The notes beneath the pieces are model-generated. The model was not told where the DNA came from. It saw only the letters and a list, made by a program, of their open reading frames with translations, and did no database searches. Below are positions 24,997-35,424 of a stretch of DNA of 64,000 nucleotides, one piece after another. Made by a program: the position numbers and the translations under genes. Numbering within the stretch: position 1 is the first letter of the stretch; each line of letters opens with the position of its first letter. Origin of the DNA: Mucilaginibacter inviolabilis (lineage in GTDB: Bacteria > Bacteroidota > Bacteroidia > Sphingobacteriales > Sphingobacteriaceae); contig NZ_JAANAT010000001.1 in assembly GCF_011089895.1 (NCBI RefSeq), positions 62,001 through 126,000 of the forward strand, in the 5' to 3' direction.

Positions 24997-27900
24997 CTAT
25001 TTATACTTTTCTTTATCCATATTCTTTTTTTCTACAGCTTCATAAGCCTTTTTTAAGATCGCTACTAAATCTTCGGTTTTCATGGGTTTGGCAATATAAT
25101 CGTCCATACCTTCTGTCAAGCATAACTCGCGGTCTTCTGGGCCGGCGTTGGCGGTCATGGCAATGATATAGGGTTGCTTAAAGGCGTATTTACGGATATG
25201 CCGTGTGGCTTCAAAGCCATCCATTTCGGGCATTTGCACATCCATAAATATCACATCTACAGGGTTTAGCTTTAATTTATTTAAGGCCTCAAGCCCATTT
25301 TGCGCCATAATAAATTTATAACCCAGCTTGGTTAACATCTTGTCAACTAGTTTTTGATTGATCAGGTTGTCTTCAGCCACTAAAATGCGCATGGGGAAAT
25401 CATCCGCAAAGTATTCATCAAATAATTTCGAGGACTTGGGTTCTGTAAAAATCGAAGTTGGCTGGTTTTGAAACTCGGCTTGTATGCTTTTTCCCAGCTG
25501 ATTTTGCTTTACAGGCTTGGTGAGAATAGCAGAGAATAAACCCGGATATTTTTTCTTTGAACCATCGCCAATGGAGCTTAACATAATTACAGGGAGGTTC
25601 TTATAGTTCCTTTTAATAGACCGCGCCAAGTCGACCCCGTCCATATCCGGCATTTCCATATCCGTGATAACCAGATTAAATTTTTCGCCTTCGGATAAAA
25701 GATCAAGTGCTTCCACTGCCGAAGCAGCAGATTCGGTGAGTATTCCCCATTGTTCCAGCTGTGTTTTTAGTATAAAGCGATTGGTTTGGTTGTCATCAAC
25801 TAACAGTATCTTTTTTCCTGCCATTTCGGCCTGATTAAATACGACGGGTTGATATTTCAGCTGTTTTTTACTGATCGCCGCCTTGATGGTGAACATAAAT
25901 ACCGAACCTTCTTTGTAAACACTTTCTACCCAGATATCGCCGCCCATGAGTTTTACCAGGCGCTGACTGATCACCAGGCCCAAACCAGTACCACCATATT
26001 TGCGGGTAGTTGACGAATCAACCTGTGAAAAGGCATTGAACAATCCAGGAAGCTTTTCATCGGGAATACCTATCCCGGTGTCCATCACGCTGAAACCTAT
26101 TTCGATATGGCCGTTTTTGAAGGTTTTGGATAGAAATATTTTTATAAATACTTCGCCTTTTTGAGTGAATTTTAAGGCATTGCCGGTAAGGTTGGTGATT
26201 ACTTGTTTAAGCCTCAAACTGTCGCCAATAATTTGTGTGGGCAGGGCAGGATCTATCTGGTAAACCAGTTCCAGGTTTTGTTGTGAGGCCTGTTGCGAAA
26301 AAAGGTCCATTACCTCTTCCATACAATGGCGCAGGTCAAAATCGTCCTGCTCAATATCCATTTTGCCTGATTCTATTTTTGAAAAATCAAGAATGTCATT
26401 AATCACATTCACCAGGCTGTCGCCGCAGGCTATAATGGTATTGGTATATTCCCGTTGTTCGGGATTTAACTCTGTTTCGCCCAGGAGGGAAGCCATGCCT
26501 ATCACGCCATTCATAGGGGTGCGTATTTCGTGGCTCATGGTAGCCAGGAATATGCTTTTAGCCTGATTGGCTTTATCAGCTTCTTTACGGGCCTGGCGCT
26601 CCTGCTGGCGCTGTAGCTCTAACTCTTCAGATTGTACCAGCAGCTCTTCGTTCAACGACTGTAGCTCTTCAGATTGCGACTGTAGTTCGGCGTTCAGGTT
26701 TAGCAGATCGGTCGATTGCTTTTTTAACTCATCAGACTGATGCATCACTTCGACGGTACGCTCTGATACCTGTTGCTCTAATAAAGCTTTTTGTTTAATA
26801 ATAGCATTTACCTTTAAACGATATAAACCATATATGGCCGCAAACACCAACAGCGTTACCAGGATAATAAACCACCAGGTTAGCCAAAACGGAGGCAGGA
26901 CAGTTAACTCCAAACTCAGCTCACGGGTTGACCATACACCATCGCCGTTATTGCTTTTTACTTTGAAAACATAATGGCCGGCGGGTAAATTAGTATAGGT
27001 TGCCGTGGTTTTACGGCCTACATAATTCCAGTTTTTATCAAAACCCACTAACTGATAAGCGTAAACTGTACTATTTAGCAAGGCATAATCCAGAGAAACA
27101 AATTCAAATGAAATTACCGATTGATCATAGTGTAAGGTAATAGCTTTGGTAACACTGATATTCTGTTTTAAAGGTGATGGGTCTTTATCATTTTTAGCTA
27201 CCGGTATCGAGGTGTTAAAAATCTGGAAGTCGGTTAAAACTAAAGGAGGGTTGTAATGATGGTCCATGATCTTTTCAGGATCAAATACGTTAAACCCATT
27301 TACACCACCAAAATACAATTGACCATCCTTAGCCTTTAAGGCAGATTTTGCTTTAAATTCATCGGCTTGTAAGCCATCATCAACGGTGAAGTTTTTGAAT
27401 TTTTTGGTTATGGGGTTGTATTTGGATATACCTTTATTGGTGCTTATCCAAAGATTGCCACGGTTGTCTTCCTTAATGGCATAGGTGTAATTATTGGGCA
27501 GGCCGTCTTTTGTTTTAAAAACCGTGAACCGGCCGGTTTGGGGATCAAAGCGATTCAGTCCGTCGAAAGTGCAGATCCAGATATTGCCGTTAAGGTCTTC
27601 CAGCAGATCGACCGCTTTATTGTTACTGATGCTGTTTGCCGATTCGTCGTGCTTATAAGAAGTGAAAGTACCAGTTTGCTGATCAAAACGGTTAAGTCCT
27701 CCATTACCGGTACCTACCCAAAGATTGCCTTTGGAATCAACCAATAATGAATTGATAACATTATCACTGATGCTTTTGGCATCATCTGGGTTATGCTTAT
27801 AGTGGATGAACTTATTGGTTTTGGGATTATACAGGTCGAGCCCCTGCCCGAATGTGCCTATCCATATTTTATGATCGGGTGTGGCGGTGATGGCGTATAT

Positions 27901-29310
27901 GTTATTGCCGGCTAAACTGCTGCTGTCATTAGCATTATGCGTATATGATTTAAACCGGTGGGTTTGCATATTCATGACGCTAACGCCATTGCCCCAGGTG
28001 GCTATCCAAAGGTTGTCGTTATCATCGTCCTGCATATCCAGAATATAATTGCCGGATATACCGCTTTTATCGTTTTCGCGGTGTTTGTAGGTTGTAAAAG
28101 TCCCTTTGTTGGGGTTAAATAAATTTAATCCCCCGCCATCGGTGCCAATCCATATACCACCTTTTTTATCCTGGTAAAAGCTTAAAACAAAGTTGTTTGA
28201 TAAACTTTCGGAGAGGGAGCTATGTTTATAGTACGAAAAGTTTTCGGTCGTTTTTCTGTACAGATTAATACCCGATGAAAAAGTGCCAACCCACATATTA
28301 CCGGTTTTATCCTTTAATATGGCATCAACAGAGTTGCTGGCTATAGTGGTATTGTCGATATCGTCATGATAGTGGGTTGTGAATTTATTTTCGGCGTAAT
28401 TGTATATGCTTATCCCGCCGTTATTAACGCCTACCCATATATTTTGATCACTGTCTTCGGCGATGGCTTGTATGTAATTACCCGAAAGCGAGTTGCTGTT
28501 ACCCGGGATGTTTTTAAAGTTTTTAAAAGTGCCTGTATTGCTATCATACAAATTTAAACCGCCGTTATCCCAGGTACCTATCCATAAACGGTGGCTGCTG
28601 TCTTCAAAAATAGTAGTGATGTAATTGGCCGATATCGATCCTGCTATCTTATCATCATGCTTAAAATAGGTAAATGTTTTGGTTTGGATATTAAAGCGAT
28701 TTAAACCGCCGGATGTGGTGCCGATCCATAAGTTATTATGGCTATCGAGATAAATGGTTCTGGTGTTATTATCACTCAGGGTATTAGGGGCAGCATTGTT
28801 GTGTTTATAATGCGTGAACTTATTTTTGCTGATCTCAAATTCATCAACGCCCGCATCCTGGTAGCTGATCCATAAATTACCATCTTTATCAAAAACAAGT
28901 CCTGTTAAATTATTGCTTGCTACGGTATTAGCTGTTTTCTTATTATGCAGATAATGATAAAACCTGTTTTTTTTACGGTCGTATTTATTAAGGCCCCCGC
29001 CCAAGGTGGCTATCCAAAGATCCCTGTTTTTATCTTCGGCAATATGCGTTACATAGTTATTGCTTAGGCTGGTGCTATCCGCGATATTATTCTGGAAAAC
29101 TTTAAATTTATTACCGTCAAAACGGTTTAAACCATCAAGGGTACCCACCCAGATAAAGCCATAGCTACCCTGAAAAATGGTATTAACGTTGAGCTCTGAT
29201 AAGTTAGAGCGACTACCGATGCGCTGAAAATGCAAAGGCGGCTTTTGAGCAAACGCATATAATGAGATAGCCTGAAAAAGTAAAATAAGATAAAACTTAC
29301 GGCCGCTCAT
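24997..29310 (-). CDS. Hybrid two-component sensor kinase: Reg_prop propeller, Y_Y_Y, HisKA, HATPase, two receivers
   Basis: A 1437-residue protein. The signal peptide ([12 protein letters not shown]) is followed by about a dozen Reg_prop repeats to about residue 700 (recurring NLWIGT-type units such as [15 protein letters not shown]). A Y_Y_Y domain lies at about 740-805 and a transmembrane helix at about 810-835 ([20 protein letters not shown]). A coiled coil leads to HisKA with the phosphorylated His in [12 protein letters not shown] near residue 925. The ATPase domain includes [18 protein letters not shown] and GGTGLGLVI. Two receivers carry acceptor Asp near 1220 ([10 protein letters not shown]) and 1357 ([10 protein letters not shown]). 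Unlike classical HTCS proteins there is no AraC-type DNA-binding end, and no Hpt domain, so the output partner must be elsewhere. Confidence 0.95.
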   Translation of the reverse strand: MSGRKFYLILLFQAISLYAFAQKPPLHFQRIGSRSNLSELNVNTIFQGSYGFIWVGTLDGLNRFDGNKFKVFQNNIADSTSLSNNYVTHIAEDKNRDLWIATLGGGLNKYDRKKNRFYHYLHNKKTANTVASNNLTGLVFDKDGNLWISYQDAGVDEFEISKNKFTHYKHNNAAPNTLSDNNTRTIYLDSHNNLWIGTTSGGLNRFNIQTKTFTYFKHDDKIAGSISANYITTIFEDSSHRLWIGTWDNGGLNLYDSNTGTFKNFKNIPGNSNSLSGNYIQAIAEDSDQNIWVGVNNGGISIYNYAENKFTTHYHDDIDNTTIASNSVDAILKDKTGNMWVGTFSSGINLYRKTTENFSYYKHSSLSESLSNNFVLSFYQDKKGGIWIGTDGGGLNLFNPNKGTFTTYKHRENDKSGISGNYILDMQDDDNDNLWIATWGNGVSVMNMQTHRFKSYTHNANDSSSLAGNNIYAITATPDHKIWIGTFGQGLDLYNPKTNKFIHYKHNPDDAKSISDNVINSLLVDSKGNLWVGTGNGGLNRFDQQTGTFTSYKHDESANSISNNKAVDLLEDLNGNIWICTFDGLNRFDPQTGRFTVFKTKDGLPNNYTYAIKEDNRGNLWISTNKGISKYNPITKKFKNFTVDDGLQADEFKAKSALKAKDGQLYFGGVNGFNVFDPEKIMDHHYNPPLVLTDFQIFNTSIPVAKNDKDPSPLKQNISVTKAITLHYDQSVISFEFVSLDYALLNSTVYAYQLVGFDKNWNYVGRKTTATYTNLPAGHYVFKVKSNNGDGVWSTRELSLELTVLPPFWLTWWFIILVTLLVFAAIYGLYRLKVNAIIKQKALLEQQVSERTVEVMHQSDELKKQSTDLLNLNAELQSQSEELQSLNEELLVQSEELELQRQQERQARKEADKANQAKSIFLATMSHEIRTPMNGVIGMASLLGETELNPEQREYTNTIIACGDSLVNVINDILDFSKIESGKMDIEQDDFDLRHCMEEVMDLFSQQASQQNLELVYQIDPALPTQIIGDSLRLKQVITNLTGNALKFTQKGEVFIKIFLSKTFKNGHIEIGFSVMDTGIGIPDEKLPGLFNAFSQVDSSTTRKYGGTGLGLVISQRLVKLMGGDIWVESVYKEGSVFMFTIKAAISKKQLKYQPVVFNQAEMAGKKILLVDDNQTNRFILKTQLEQWGILTESAASAVEALDLLSEGEKFNLVITDMEMPDMDGVDLARSIKRNYKNLPVIMLSSIGDGSKKKYPGLFSAILTKPVKQNQLGKSIQAEFQNQPTSIFTEPKSSKLFDEYFADDFPMRILVAEDNLINQKLVDKMLTKLGYKFIMAQNGLEALNKLKLNPVDVIFMDVQMPEMDGFEATRHIRKYAFKQPYIIAMTANAGPEDRELCLTEGMDDYIAKPMKTEDLVAILKKAYEAVEKKNMDKEKYK

Positions 29311-29534
29311 TATATCAAATAGATTATGACTTATTGGTAGTGAATAATTACATAAAATGTTTATCTAATTTACTAAAATACGGTTAAATAAACAGTATTT
29401 ACATATGACTATTTAAACGCATGGATATGATAACTGGTTGTGTTGTAGAATGAAGGTGCAATTAGTTGTTTAGCCAAAGTATATAATAAATAGGCCATGT
29501 ATGTATAATAGCTTAATAACCATATTTTTGCCTT

Positions 29535-29753
29535 ATGCAACAACAAAGCAAAGATCCGCTGCACGGTAAAACATTACAGGTAATATTGGAAGAGCTTTTG
29601 GCTCAATTTGGATGGGAGGAACTGGACAAACGCATCCGTATCAACTGTTTTCATGATAACCCCAGTATACAATCAAGCCTTAAGTTTTTGCGTAAAACAC
29701 CCTGGGCCCGCAAAAAGGTTGAAGACCTGTATATAGCTTACTGCGTAAAATAG
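29535..29753 (+). CDS. VF530-family DNA-binding protein
   Basis: A 72-residue protein matching the VF530 (DUF2132) family over nearly its whole length (DPLHGKTLQVILEELLAQFG, RIRINCFHDNPSIQSSLKFL, RKTPWARKKVEDLYI). The family adopts a small helical fold with double-stranded DNA-binding capacity. The stop is one base from the stop of the convergent helicase-like gene. Confidence 0.9.
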   Translation: MQQQSKDPLHGKTLQVILEELLAQFGWEELDKRIRINCFHDNPSIQSSLKFLRKTPWARKKVEDLYIAYCVK

Positions 29754-29754
29754 C

Positions 29755-31065
29755 TTAATGCTTGCGTTTGTTGTTCATCTTGGCCTTTTGGCCGGAGCTG
29801 TAATTATAGGTTTTGGCATTAGCAGCCTTTTTTTCATGAAAAGCAGCCCCAACAATTGGAGTATCAGCGTTTGATTTGGCCGTTTTTTTATCCGCTTCCT
29901 CTTTTTTTGCTTTTGTCTCTTTTTCAATAACCAGTTCATCGGGCAGGGTGGCAGCTGGAATTTTTTTGCCGCTGGCCTGCTCTATCTTTTTAACCTGGCT
30001 TAATTCCAGATCGGTAGCAAAAGTAATAGCCAGGGTTTCCTGCTCATGATCAGGATCATGGTTAGTGATACGCTCTATAAAGATTTCCTTTTCCAAGGGC
30101 AGGTCAAAGTGTATCAGGAAGGGGATACCACGTAAATCGATAGTTTCCTGATTTTCATTGGTTACAATCAAAACACGGGAATTCTCAGCAGTTTTAAAAT
30201 CTTCGATATTTTTAAAACCATTGGTATCAAAAAACTGCGGATTTAAAAAGGCTACGGCATCGCGCAGGCGGCTATGCAGGCTTTTATACAATTTGTCGGC
30301 AGTAACTTTGGTATTTACAAATACTACTGTTTTGGTAAAAAGCTCATCATCATACAGGAACAGGTTGAGCAAATTGAGCTTGGTGCCAAAGTTCGGAACG
30401 TTATATAATAGCTGAGGGTGTGTTTGTAAAGGTTGCTCTTGTAATTCTTCTATCTCAATAATAGCTGGTTGATTCATAAACGGATCGAGCATTTTCTCTA
30501 ATCTGCTGTGCATTACCTCGGTAAATACCAGGTGCTGACCCCGGCCTATACTGTTGGCCAGCTCCACAACCGGCAGTTGCAAGCCTTTTTTAACCATCAG
30601 GTCGGCATCATCAATTACCAGCAGATCAACTTTGTTTAGATTAAGGGCCAGTTTCAGGTAAATGGCCCTTGCCCTGTCTGGGGTAGCTACCACAATATCG
30701 GCGCCATCGGCCAGTGCATCCATTTGGGACTCAATGCCCGGGGCAACGTATAAGCCAACAATTGAGATCGATTTGTTTTTATTCAATAGATCAAATTGTT
30801 CAATTACGCTCATAACCTGTTCCTTTTCGGGCACCAGGATCAATACCCGCGGAACGCCTTCCGGTGCATAATTGAAACGGTTTAAAACGCCCAAAACATA
30901 AGTGGTGGTTTTGCCGCTTCCTTCGGGGCCTATGGCAATAATGTCCTGGCCGCCAACTATTCGGGTAAGCGTTTTTAATTGCAATTCTGTAGGGTTTGTA
31001 AAACCAGCCTCATTTACCGACCTAACCAGTTGCTTATTCAGCTTTAATTTTTCAAACCACACCAT
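29755..31065 (-). CDS. DEAD-box helicase-like protein with degenerate motifs
   Basis: A 436-residue protein with the two RecA-like domains of DEAD-box RNA helicases and a basic Lys-rich tail. The Q-motif region (GFTNPTELQLKTL) and Walker A (GPEGSGKTTT, near residues 44-53) are intact and a TPDR motif Ib is present. Motif II reads DDAD instead of DEAD, motif III (SAT) is absent (VFTEVMHS in its place), motif V reads TIDLRGIPFLIHFDLP, and motif VI (HRIGRxGR) is lost (IERITNHDPDHE). It may bind ATP or RNA but probably cannot unwind efficiently. Convergent with the VF530 gene. Confidence 0.82.
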   Translation of the reverse strand: MVWFEKLKLNKQLVRSVNEAGFTNPTELQLKTLTRIVGGQDIIAIGPEGSGKTTTYVLGVLNRFNYAPEGVPRVLILVPEKEQVMSVIEQFDLLNKNKSISIVGLYVAPGIESQMDALADGADIVVATPDRARAIYLKLALNLNKVDLLVIDDADLMVKKGLQLPVVELANSIGRGQHLVFTEVMHSRLEKMLDPFMNQPAIIEIEELQEQPLQTHPQLLYNVPNFGTKLNLLNLFLYDDELFTKTVVFVNTKVTADKLYKSLHSRLRDAVAFLNPQFFDTNGFKNIEDFKTAENSRVLIVTNENQETIDLRGIPFLIHFDLPLEKEIFIERITNHDPDHEQETLAITFATDLELSQVKKIEQASGKKIPAATLPDELVIEKETKAKKEEADKKTAKSNADTPIVGAAFHEKKAANAKTYNYSSGQKAKMNNKRKH

Positions 31066-31258
31066 CAGAAATTGTATTAAATATTTAAGACGGCAAAATT
31101 ACCAATTTAACTGCTCATATTTTTATAAAGATGAATTATAGATAAAAGAGCAAGGATGGAGGGAGCAAAGAGCAAGGATAAAAGACAAAAAATATGGATT
31201 GCTTTCTTTAAGCCCGCTTTCCACCAAAAGCGCAGACCGGGTGAGTAAATCCGTTTGA

Positions 31259-32038
31259 TCAAAACAGGAAACCCGAAAAATTTGTGCGCGGGGCCAGGTC
31301 AAGATAGGGGTAAGTGACTTTAGAAAGATAGAGGCCCTGCGGATGAGCCGGTATAATGATCTGGGGTGTTTGTTTGCTGGCCAGGTAATGTTCAAATTCA
31401 TCAACGCTCATATCTCCCCGACCAATATCCAGTAGCCGGCCTACAATGATTCTGATCATCTTACTCAAAAACCTGTTGGCCGATATGTGAAACCGTATCC
31501 TGTCGCCGCTTTGATCAACAAACAAACCGGCCGATGATACTTTGCAAATGGTATGGTCAATCCTGTCGGGCATTTTGCAAAACGCGCGGTAATCATCATA
31601 CAAAGGCAGCAGCGCCGTAGCCTTTTTCATGGCATCAATATCCAGGTTTCTTTCGAGGTACAACGAACTGAAATCGCTCAAAAACGGATCTTTATAGGTA
31701 TGGATAAAATAATCATAGGTGCGCTGTACGGCATCAAAACGGGCATGTGGCAGGCCCTGCATCGGGATAATGTCAAACAGGGCTATATCGTCCGGTAATA
31801 TTTTATTGAGCCTGAAAAACAGGTCGAAATCCCATTCATGTTCCACATCAACATGAAAAAAGAACTGACTCGCGTGTACATGTGCATCGGTACGACCGCA
31901 GCCAACAACGGCAACGGGATGCTTAAACAGTTTGCCAAGCGCGGTTTCTAAAACCAGTTGTACACTCATAACACCGGCATGTTTTTGCCAGCCGCTGTAT
32001 TTTGTACCGTGATAACCTATATGGAAAAAATAACGCAT
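31259..32038 (-). CDS. truA: tRNA pseudouridine(38-40) synthase TruA
   Basis: A 259-residue protein from the ATG at 32038; a start at 32053 would add five residues. The catalytic Asp is residue 51 in GCGRTDAHVHASQFF, and the family segments RYFFHIGYHGTKYSGWQ and FLSKMIRIIVGRLLDIGRG are present. TruA modifies uridines 38-40 in the tRNA anticodon arm. A strong terminator lies upstream, between this gene and the CDGSH gene, so it is transcribed separately. Confidence 0.95.
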   Translation of the reverse strand: MRYFFHIGYHGTKYSGWQKHAGVMSVQLVLETALGKLFKHPVAVVGCGRTDAHVHASQFFFHVDVEHEWDFDLFFRLNKILPDDIALFDIIPMQGLPHARFDAVQRTYDYFIHTYKDPFLSDFSSLYLERNLDIDAMKKATALLPLYDDYRAFCKMPDRIDHTICKVSSAGLFVDQSGDRIRFHISANRFLSKMIRIIVGRLLDIGRGDMSVDEFEHYLASKQTPQIIIPAHPQGLYLSKVTYPYLDLAPRTNFSGFLF

Positions 32039-32088
32039 GAATATAGGGTTCAAAAATCCATAAAAAATCTGGTAAAACAGGTATAAAG

Positions 32089-32123
32089 TAAAAGCCCCTG
32101 GTTTTATACACCAGGGGCTTTTA
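32089..32123 (-). terminator. Rho-independent terminator after the CDGSH gene
   Basis: A perfect 13-base stem (TAAAAGCCCCTGG at 32089-32101 with 32111-32123) and a 9-base loop lie 20 bases beyond the CDGSH stop on the minus strand. Confidence 0.85.
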
Positions 32124-32143
32124 TAAATTTTATACGCTGCTGC

Positions 32144-32368
32144 TTAAACTTTTTTAGGTGGCAGATCAAACGCTATAGCATCATGTTCAAAGTGGCCTTT
32201 GTGGGCGCCATCGCAAAATGGTTTGTTGGCCGACAAGCCGCAGCGGCAAATAGATAATACTGTACGGCCTTGTAAACCGTATACGTTGCCTTGAGCGTCA
32301 ACAATTTCAAAATCGCCGTCAACTTTTACAGAGCCGTTATTATTAATGGTAAGTCTGGTTTTCTCCAT
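32144..32368 (-). CDS. CDGSH-type iron-sulfur protein
   Basis: A 74-residue protein with the CDGSH pattern CRCGLSANKPFCDGAHKG (about residues 42-59), in which three Cys and one His hold a 2Fe-2S cluster. These small proteins act in redox or iron-sulfur transfer. It has its own terminator and no operon partner. Confidence 0.93.
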   Translation of the reverse strand: MEKTRLTINNNGSVKVDGDFEIVDAQGNVYGLQGRTVLSICRCGLSANKPFCDGAHKGHFEHDAIAFDLPPKKV

Positions 32369-32537
32369 GTGTTAATTTTTTGCCAAAGTTAACCAATGGC
32401 ATTATTTGTAAACAGGCTATTTCTTATTTAGAGTTGTTCCGGATTGTGCCAGTGATAGCTACAAATGACAAATGAATGATGTGTAAAATTTAATGTCGAA
32501 ACACATAATTTTTAGCTTTGTTAAGGGTTAAGGAAAA

Positions 32538-32647
32538 AGAATCAAGATATTAGAATCAAGAATCAGGAAGAAAAACGATAACCAGGTAATTACATTGCCG
32601 GGCATTTTTTGCTTTGTCTTAATTCTTGATTCTAATATCTTGATTCT
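32538..32647. repeat. 110-base element with perfect 26-base inverted repeat (AGAATCAAGA type)
   Basis: The left arm (32538-32563, starting AGAATCAAGATATTAGAATC) and right arm (32622-32647) are exact reverse complements, separated by 58 bases. The element ends 34 bases before the aldo/keto reductase start codon. The outer pair of the composite element at 20977-21254 has the same motif. Confidence 0.9.
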
Positions 32648-32681
32648 CTTTTCCTCCGCATTACATCAAAAACACTATCAT

Positions 32682-33713
32682 ATGGAATACAGACAATTAG
32701 GAGCATCGGGATTAAAAGTGCCCGTATTGAGTTTTGGAACGGCCACTTTTGGCGGTGGTAACGAGTTTTTTAAAGCCTGGGGAAATACGCAGGTAGATGA
32801 AGCAAAAAAGCTGATCCATCTTTGCCTGGATGCAGGTGTTAACTTTTTTGACACAGCTAACGTTTACTCGCGCGGGTTATCCGAAGAAATATTGGGCCAG
32901 GCGCTGGAAGGCTTACGCAACCGGGTACTTATTTCGTCAAAAGCTACTTTTACCATGGGCGATGGCGCTAACGATTATGGTTCATCACGCTATCATCTGA
33001 TACAGCAGTGCGAGGCCAGCCTGCGCCGCTTAAATACCGATTATATTGACGTGTATCATATGCATGGTTTCGACGGTACCACACCCGTTGAAGAAACTCT
33101 GCGCGCCCTGGACGATCTGGTGACCAGCGGTAAGATCCGTTATATTGCGGCCTCCAACTTTTCGGGCTGGCATTTGATGAAATCATTGTCTGTATCTGAG
33201 CGTTACGGCTGGAGCAGGTATGTGGCACACCAGGCTTATTATTCATTGCTTGATCGTGAGTTTGAATGGGAACTGATGCCACTGGGCATTGATCAAAAAG
33301 TGAGCACCATAGTCTGGAGTCCGTTAGCGTCTGGACAATTAAGCGGTAAATATCGCAGAGGGCAGCCTATTCCCCAGGACAACAGAAGAGCACAAGGCGG
33401 CAGCCACGGCCCGGAAACAAATCTTGAACGTTTATACAATATTGTTGATGCGTTAGACGAGGTTGCCGAAGAAACCGGTAAATCGGTAGCGCAGGTATCA
33501 TTGAACTGGTTATTACAAAGGCCAACTGTAGCCAATCTGGTGATAGGTGCCCGTAACGAGGAACAACTAAAACAAAACCTGGCCGCTGTTGGCTGGAACC
33601 TGACCACAGATCAGGTTAAAAAACTGGACGCCGCCAGCGACATTGATCCGATATATCCATACTGGCACCAGCGTCAAAACACCACTTTAAACCCGCTGCC
33701 TGTTTTTTATTAA
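32682..33713 (+). CDS. Aldo/keto reductase
   Basis: A 343-residue enzyme starting at the ATG at 32682; the longer frame from 32595 reads through the inverted repeat and is unlikely. It has the aldo/keto reductase tetrad: Asp and Tyr in FFDTANVYSRG, Lys in LISSKAT and His in VYHMHGFD. The cofactor segment WSPLASGQLSGKYRRG is also present. It reduces aldehydes or ketones with NADPH; substrate unknown. Confidence 0.93.
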   Translation: MEYRQLGASGLKVPVLSFGTATFGGGNEFFKAWGNTQVDEAKKLIHLCLDAGVNFFDTANVYSRGLSEEILGQALEGLRNRVLISSKATFTMGDGANDYGSSRYHLIQQCEASLRRLNTDYIDVYHMHGFDGTTPVEETLRALDDLVTSGKIRYIAASNFSGWHLMKSLSVSERYGWSRYVAHQAYYSLLDREFEWELMPLGIDQKVSTIVWSPLASGQLSGKYRRGQPIPQDNRRAQGGSHGPETNLERLYNIVDALDEVAEETGKSVAQVSLNWLLQRPTVANLVIGARNEEQLKQNLAAVGWNLTTDQVKKLDAASDIDPIYPYWHQRQNTTLNPLPVFY

Positions 33714-33720
33714 GAAGAAT

Positions 33721-33805
33721 GTCTGAATCAGAATTTCCAGAATGAGAAAATTTTCAGAATTTTAGGTTTAAGAATTTTGTTAATTCTTTAATTCTGATTC
33801 CAGAC
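33721..33805. repeat. 85-base imperfect inverted-repeat element
   Basis: GTCTGAATCAGAATT (33721-33735) faces AATTCTGATTCCAGAC (33790-33805) with one extra base. It fills almost the whole space between the aldo/keto reductase stop (33713) and the next start (33811). Confidence 0.75.
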
Positions 33806-33810
33806 AAACT

Positions 33811-34158
33811 ATGGCTACAGACATGTTCACCTTTATGCAGTTTATGCGTGCTACTTTGCTGCCATTGCCCGGAGTAACCGAAAAAATGCATTTTGAGGAC
33901 CCCGCGTTTTATGTGAATAAAAAAATAATGGCCAATGTGAAGCTAAAGGATGAACTGGTAGCGCTACACACCCTTGAACGGGAAAAATGGATGACTGCCG
34001 ATCCGCATACCTTTTTTATTACAGATCATTACCGGAACTACAAATACATGCTGGTACGGCTCGAAACCGTATCGCCCGATGATCTGAAAGAACTACTGAT
34101 CACCGCCTGGCGCAACCGCGCTACTCAAAAACTCATCAGGGAGTACGAAGAGCGGTAA
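33811..34158 (+). CDS. MmcQ/YjbR-family protein
   Basis: A 115-residue protein of the MmcQ/YjbR family (LPLPGVTEKMHFEDPAFYVNKK, MTADPHTFFITDHYRNYKYM, LKELLITAWRNRAT). The fold is CyaY-like and DNA binding is proposed. Monocistronic. Confidence 0.9.
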   Translation: MATDMFTFMQFMRATLLPLPGVTEKMHFEDPAFYVNKKIMANVKLKDELVALHTLEREKWMTADPHTFFITDHYRNYKYMLVRLETVSPDDLKELLITAWRNRATQKLIREYEER

Positions 34159-34255
34159 GTACGATAAAATTTTTGTATTTGTACATGAGTTTTTAACTAT
34201 TGAGATATTGCTTTCAGCCAGATGAAATGAATAGAAGTTTAATTAAGTATTATAA

Positions 34256-34702
34256 TTATTCCTTTTTAATAGAATTAATAATAAAAATATCTTGAGGGTT
34301 TGTTACTTCTATCTGTAATATGCCGTTGTTAATTGTTACAAGTCCATATACAAAAATGTTTTTATCTTTTAAGTCGTCCGCGTTTAATTTGATGTCATTT
34401 CCTTTGACGATAACATTTAGCTGCAAATGGTCTTTATTTTCAACTTTTAATATTTTAAGATCTTTGTTTACCACTTCATATTTCAGTACTCTCTCTTCAA
34501 TATTTACTTTTTTTCCTTTAAATTTTTCTATTTCCTGAAGGGAAACAGGTGGGGGGTAAAGAGAAATTACTGTATCGTTTCCGATTATCTTGCGGCTAAA
34601 TCTGTTTTGTTGCATTGTTGTAGCATATGCTAGATTGGATAAGGAAAAAACTATAAACATAGCCGAAAGGCTTCTAATTATATTTTTTGAATTTATTTTC
34701 AT
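34256..34702 (-). CDS. Small exported OB-fold-like protein
   Basis: A 148-residue protein from the ATG at 34702, with a signal peptide (SLSNLAYATTM). The mature part has the pattern of a secreted OB-fold domain: GKKVNIEERVLKYEV, then KDKNIFVYGLVTINNG and LQIEVTNPQDIFII. The family is not certain. It is the last of three minus-strand genes, and this gene and the next one upstream are AT-rich. Function unknown. Confidence 0.6.
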   Translation of the reverse strand: MKINSKNIIRSLSAMFIVFSLSNLAYATTMQQNRFSRKIIGNDTVISLYPPPVSLQEIEKFKGKKVNIEERVLKYEVVNKDLKILKVENKDHLQLNVIVKGNDIKLNADDLKDKNIFVYGLVTINNGILQIEVTNPQDIFIINSIKKE

Positions 34703-34739
34703 TTTAAAATTGATTAACAATCATGCTCAAAATCAACAA

Positions 34740-35414
34740 CTATACTACTTTATAGTTTTCGTAGATAATGTCATTGTCAAAAAGATAGAAATATAAAGGA
34801 TATATACTTTTACTCTCCGCGTTTATGCCATAAGGTGTTCCTCCTTCAACCGGATAAGAAAATAATATTTTGTGATGAACATATTCATGGTCGAAAAAAG
34901 AACTCTTTATTATTTCGATCATCTTATTAAGATAGGCTCTTTCAGGATCTGCTGTGAAATTTGCTGAAGATAATATTTTAAAATTTATTGGAGTATGCCT
35001 TGCAATTAGATGTTCTTTAAAAATATAAAGGTCTTCATAATATACCGTAAAGTGTTTTGATAGCAGTGATATCTTAATATTGAGACTACAAATATTTTGA
35101 ACGCCATTTAATGTTTCGTCCACTAGTTTTACTGAAAAGGAATAGTTTGGAAATTGCCGGTGTAGCCTATTGGAGATTTCAAAGTTTTTAAAGTCTCTTT
35201 CTACTTTTCTAATAAAATCCTTGCAAGGATTTGGAATATCATTTGCAATAACATTGTTTATCTTGTCCTCCAATATTTTACGTAATTGTTTGTACCCATT
35301 ATGCATTTCATTGAAGTAAGGTAGACCAATAGGATAAAAATGGTGAATCCTATCTAACAACACCATTACAACATCTGGCAATTCCACGTTAACTTCAATA
35401 TTTCTATCAGCCAT
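34740..35414 (-). CDS. Hypothetical protein next to the glycine-rich lipoprotein
   Basis: A 224-residue protein from the ATG at 35414; the longer frame starting at 35510 overlaps the lipoprotein gene and is unlikely. No signal peptide or membrane segment. I do not recognise the family. Features include KQLRKILEDKINNVIAND and a C-terminal segment rich in aromatic residues (YPLYFYLFDNDIIYENY). It starts 10 bases after the lipoprotein stop and is strongly AT-rich. The position would suit a partner or immunity protein, but no direct evidence exists. Confidence 0.55.
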   Translation of the reverse strand: MADRNIEVNVELPDVVMVLLDRIHHFYPIGLPYFNEMHNGYKQLRKILEDKINNVIANDIPNPCKDFIRKVERDFKNFEISNRLHRQFPNYSFSVKLVDETLNGVQNICSLNIKISLLSKHFTVYYEDLYIFKEHLIARHTPINFKILSSANFTADPERAYLNKMIEIIKSSFFDHEYVHHKILFSYPVEGGTPYGINAESKSIYPLYFYLFDNDIIYENYKVV

Positions 35415-35424
35415 ATTTTTGATT

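Noticed and set aside
32595..32681. N-terminal extension of the aldo/keto reductase
   Set aside because: The extension crosses the right arm of an inverted repeat and does not match the family; the ATG at 32682 begins the conserved MEYRQLG start.
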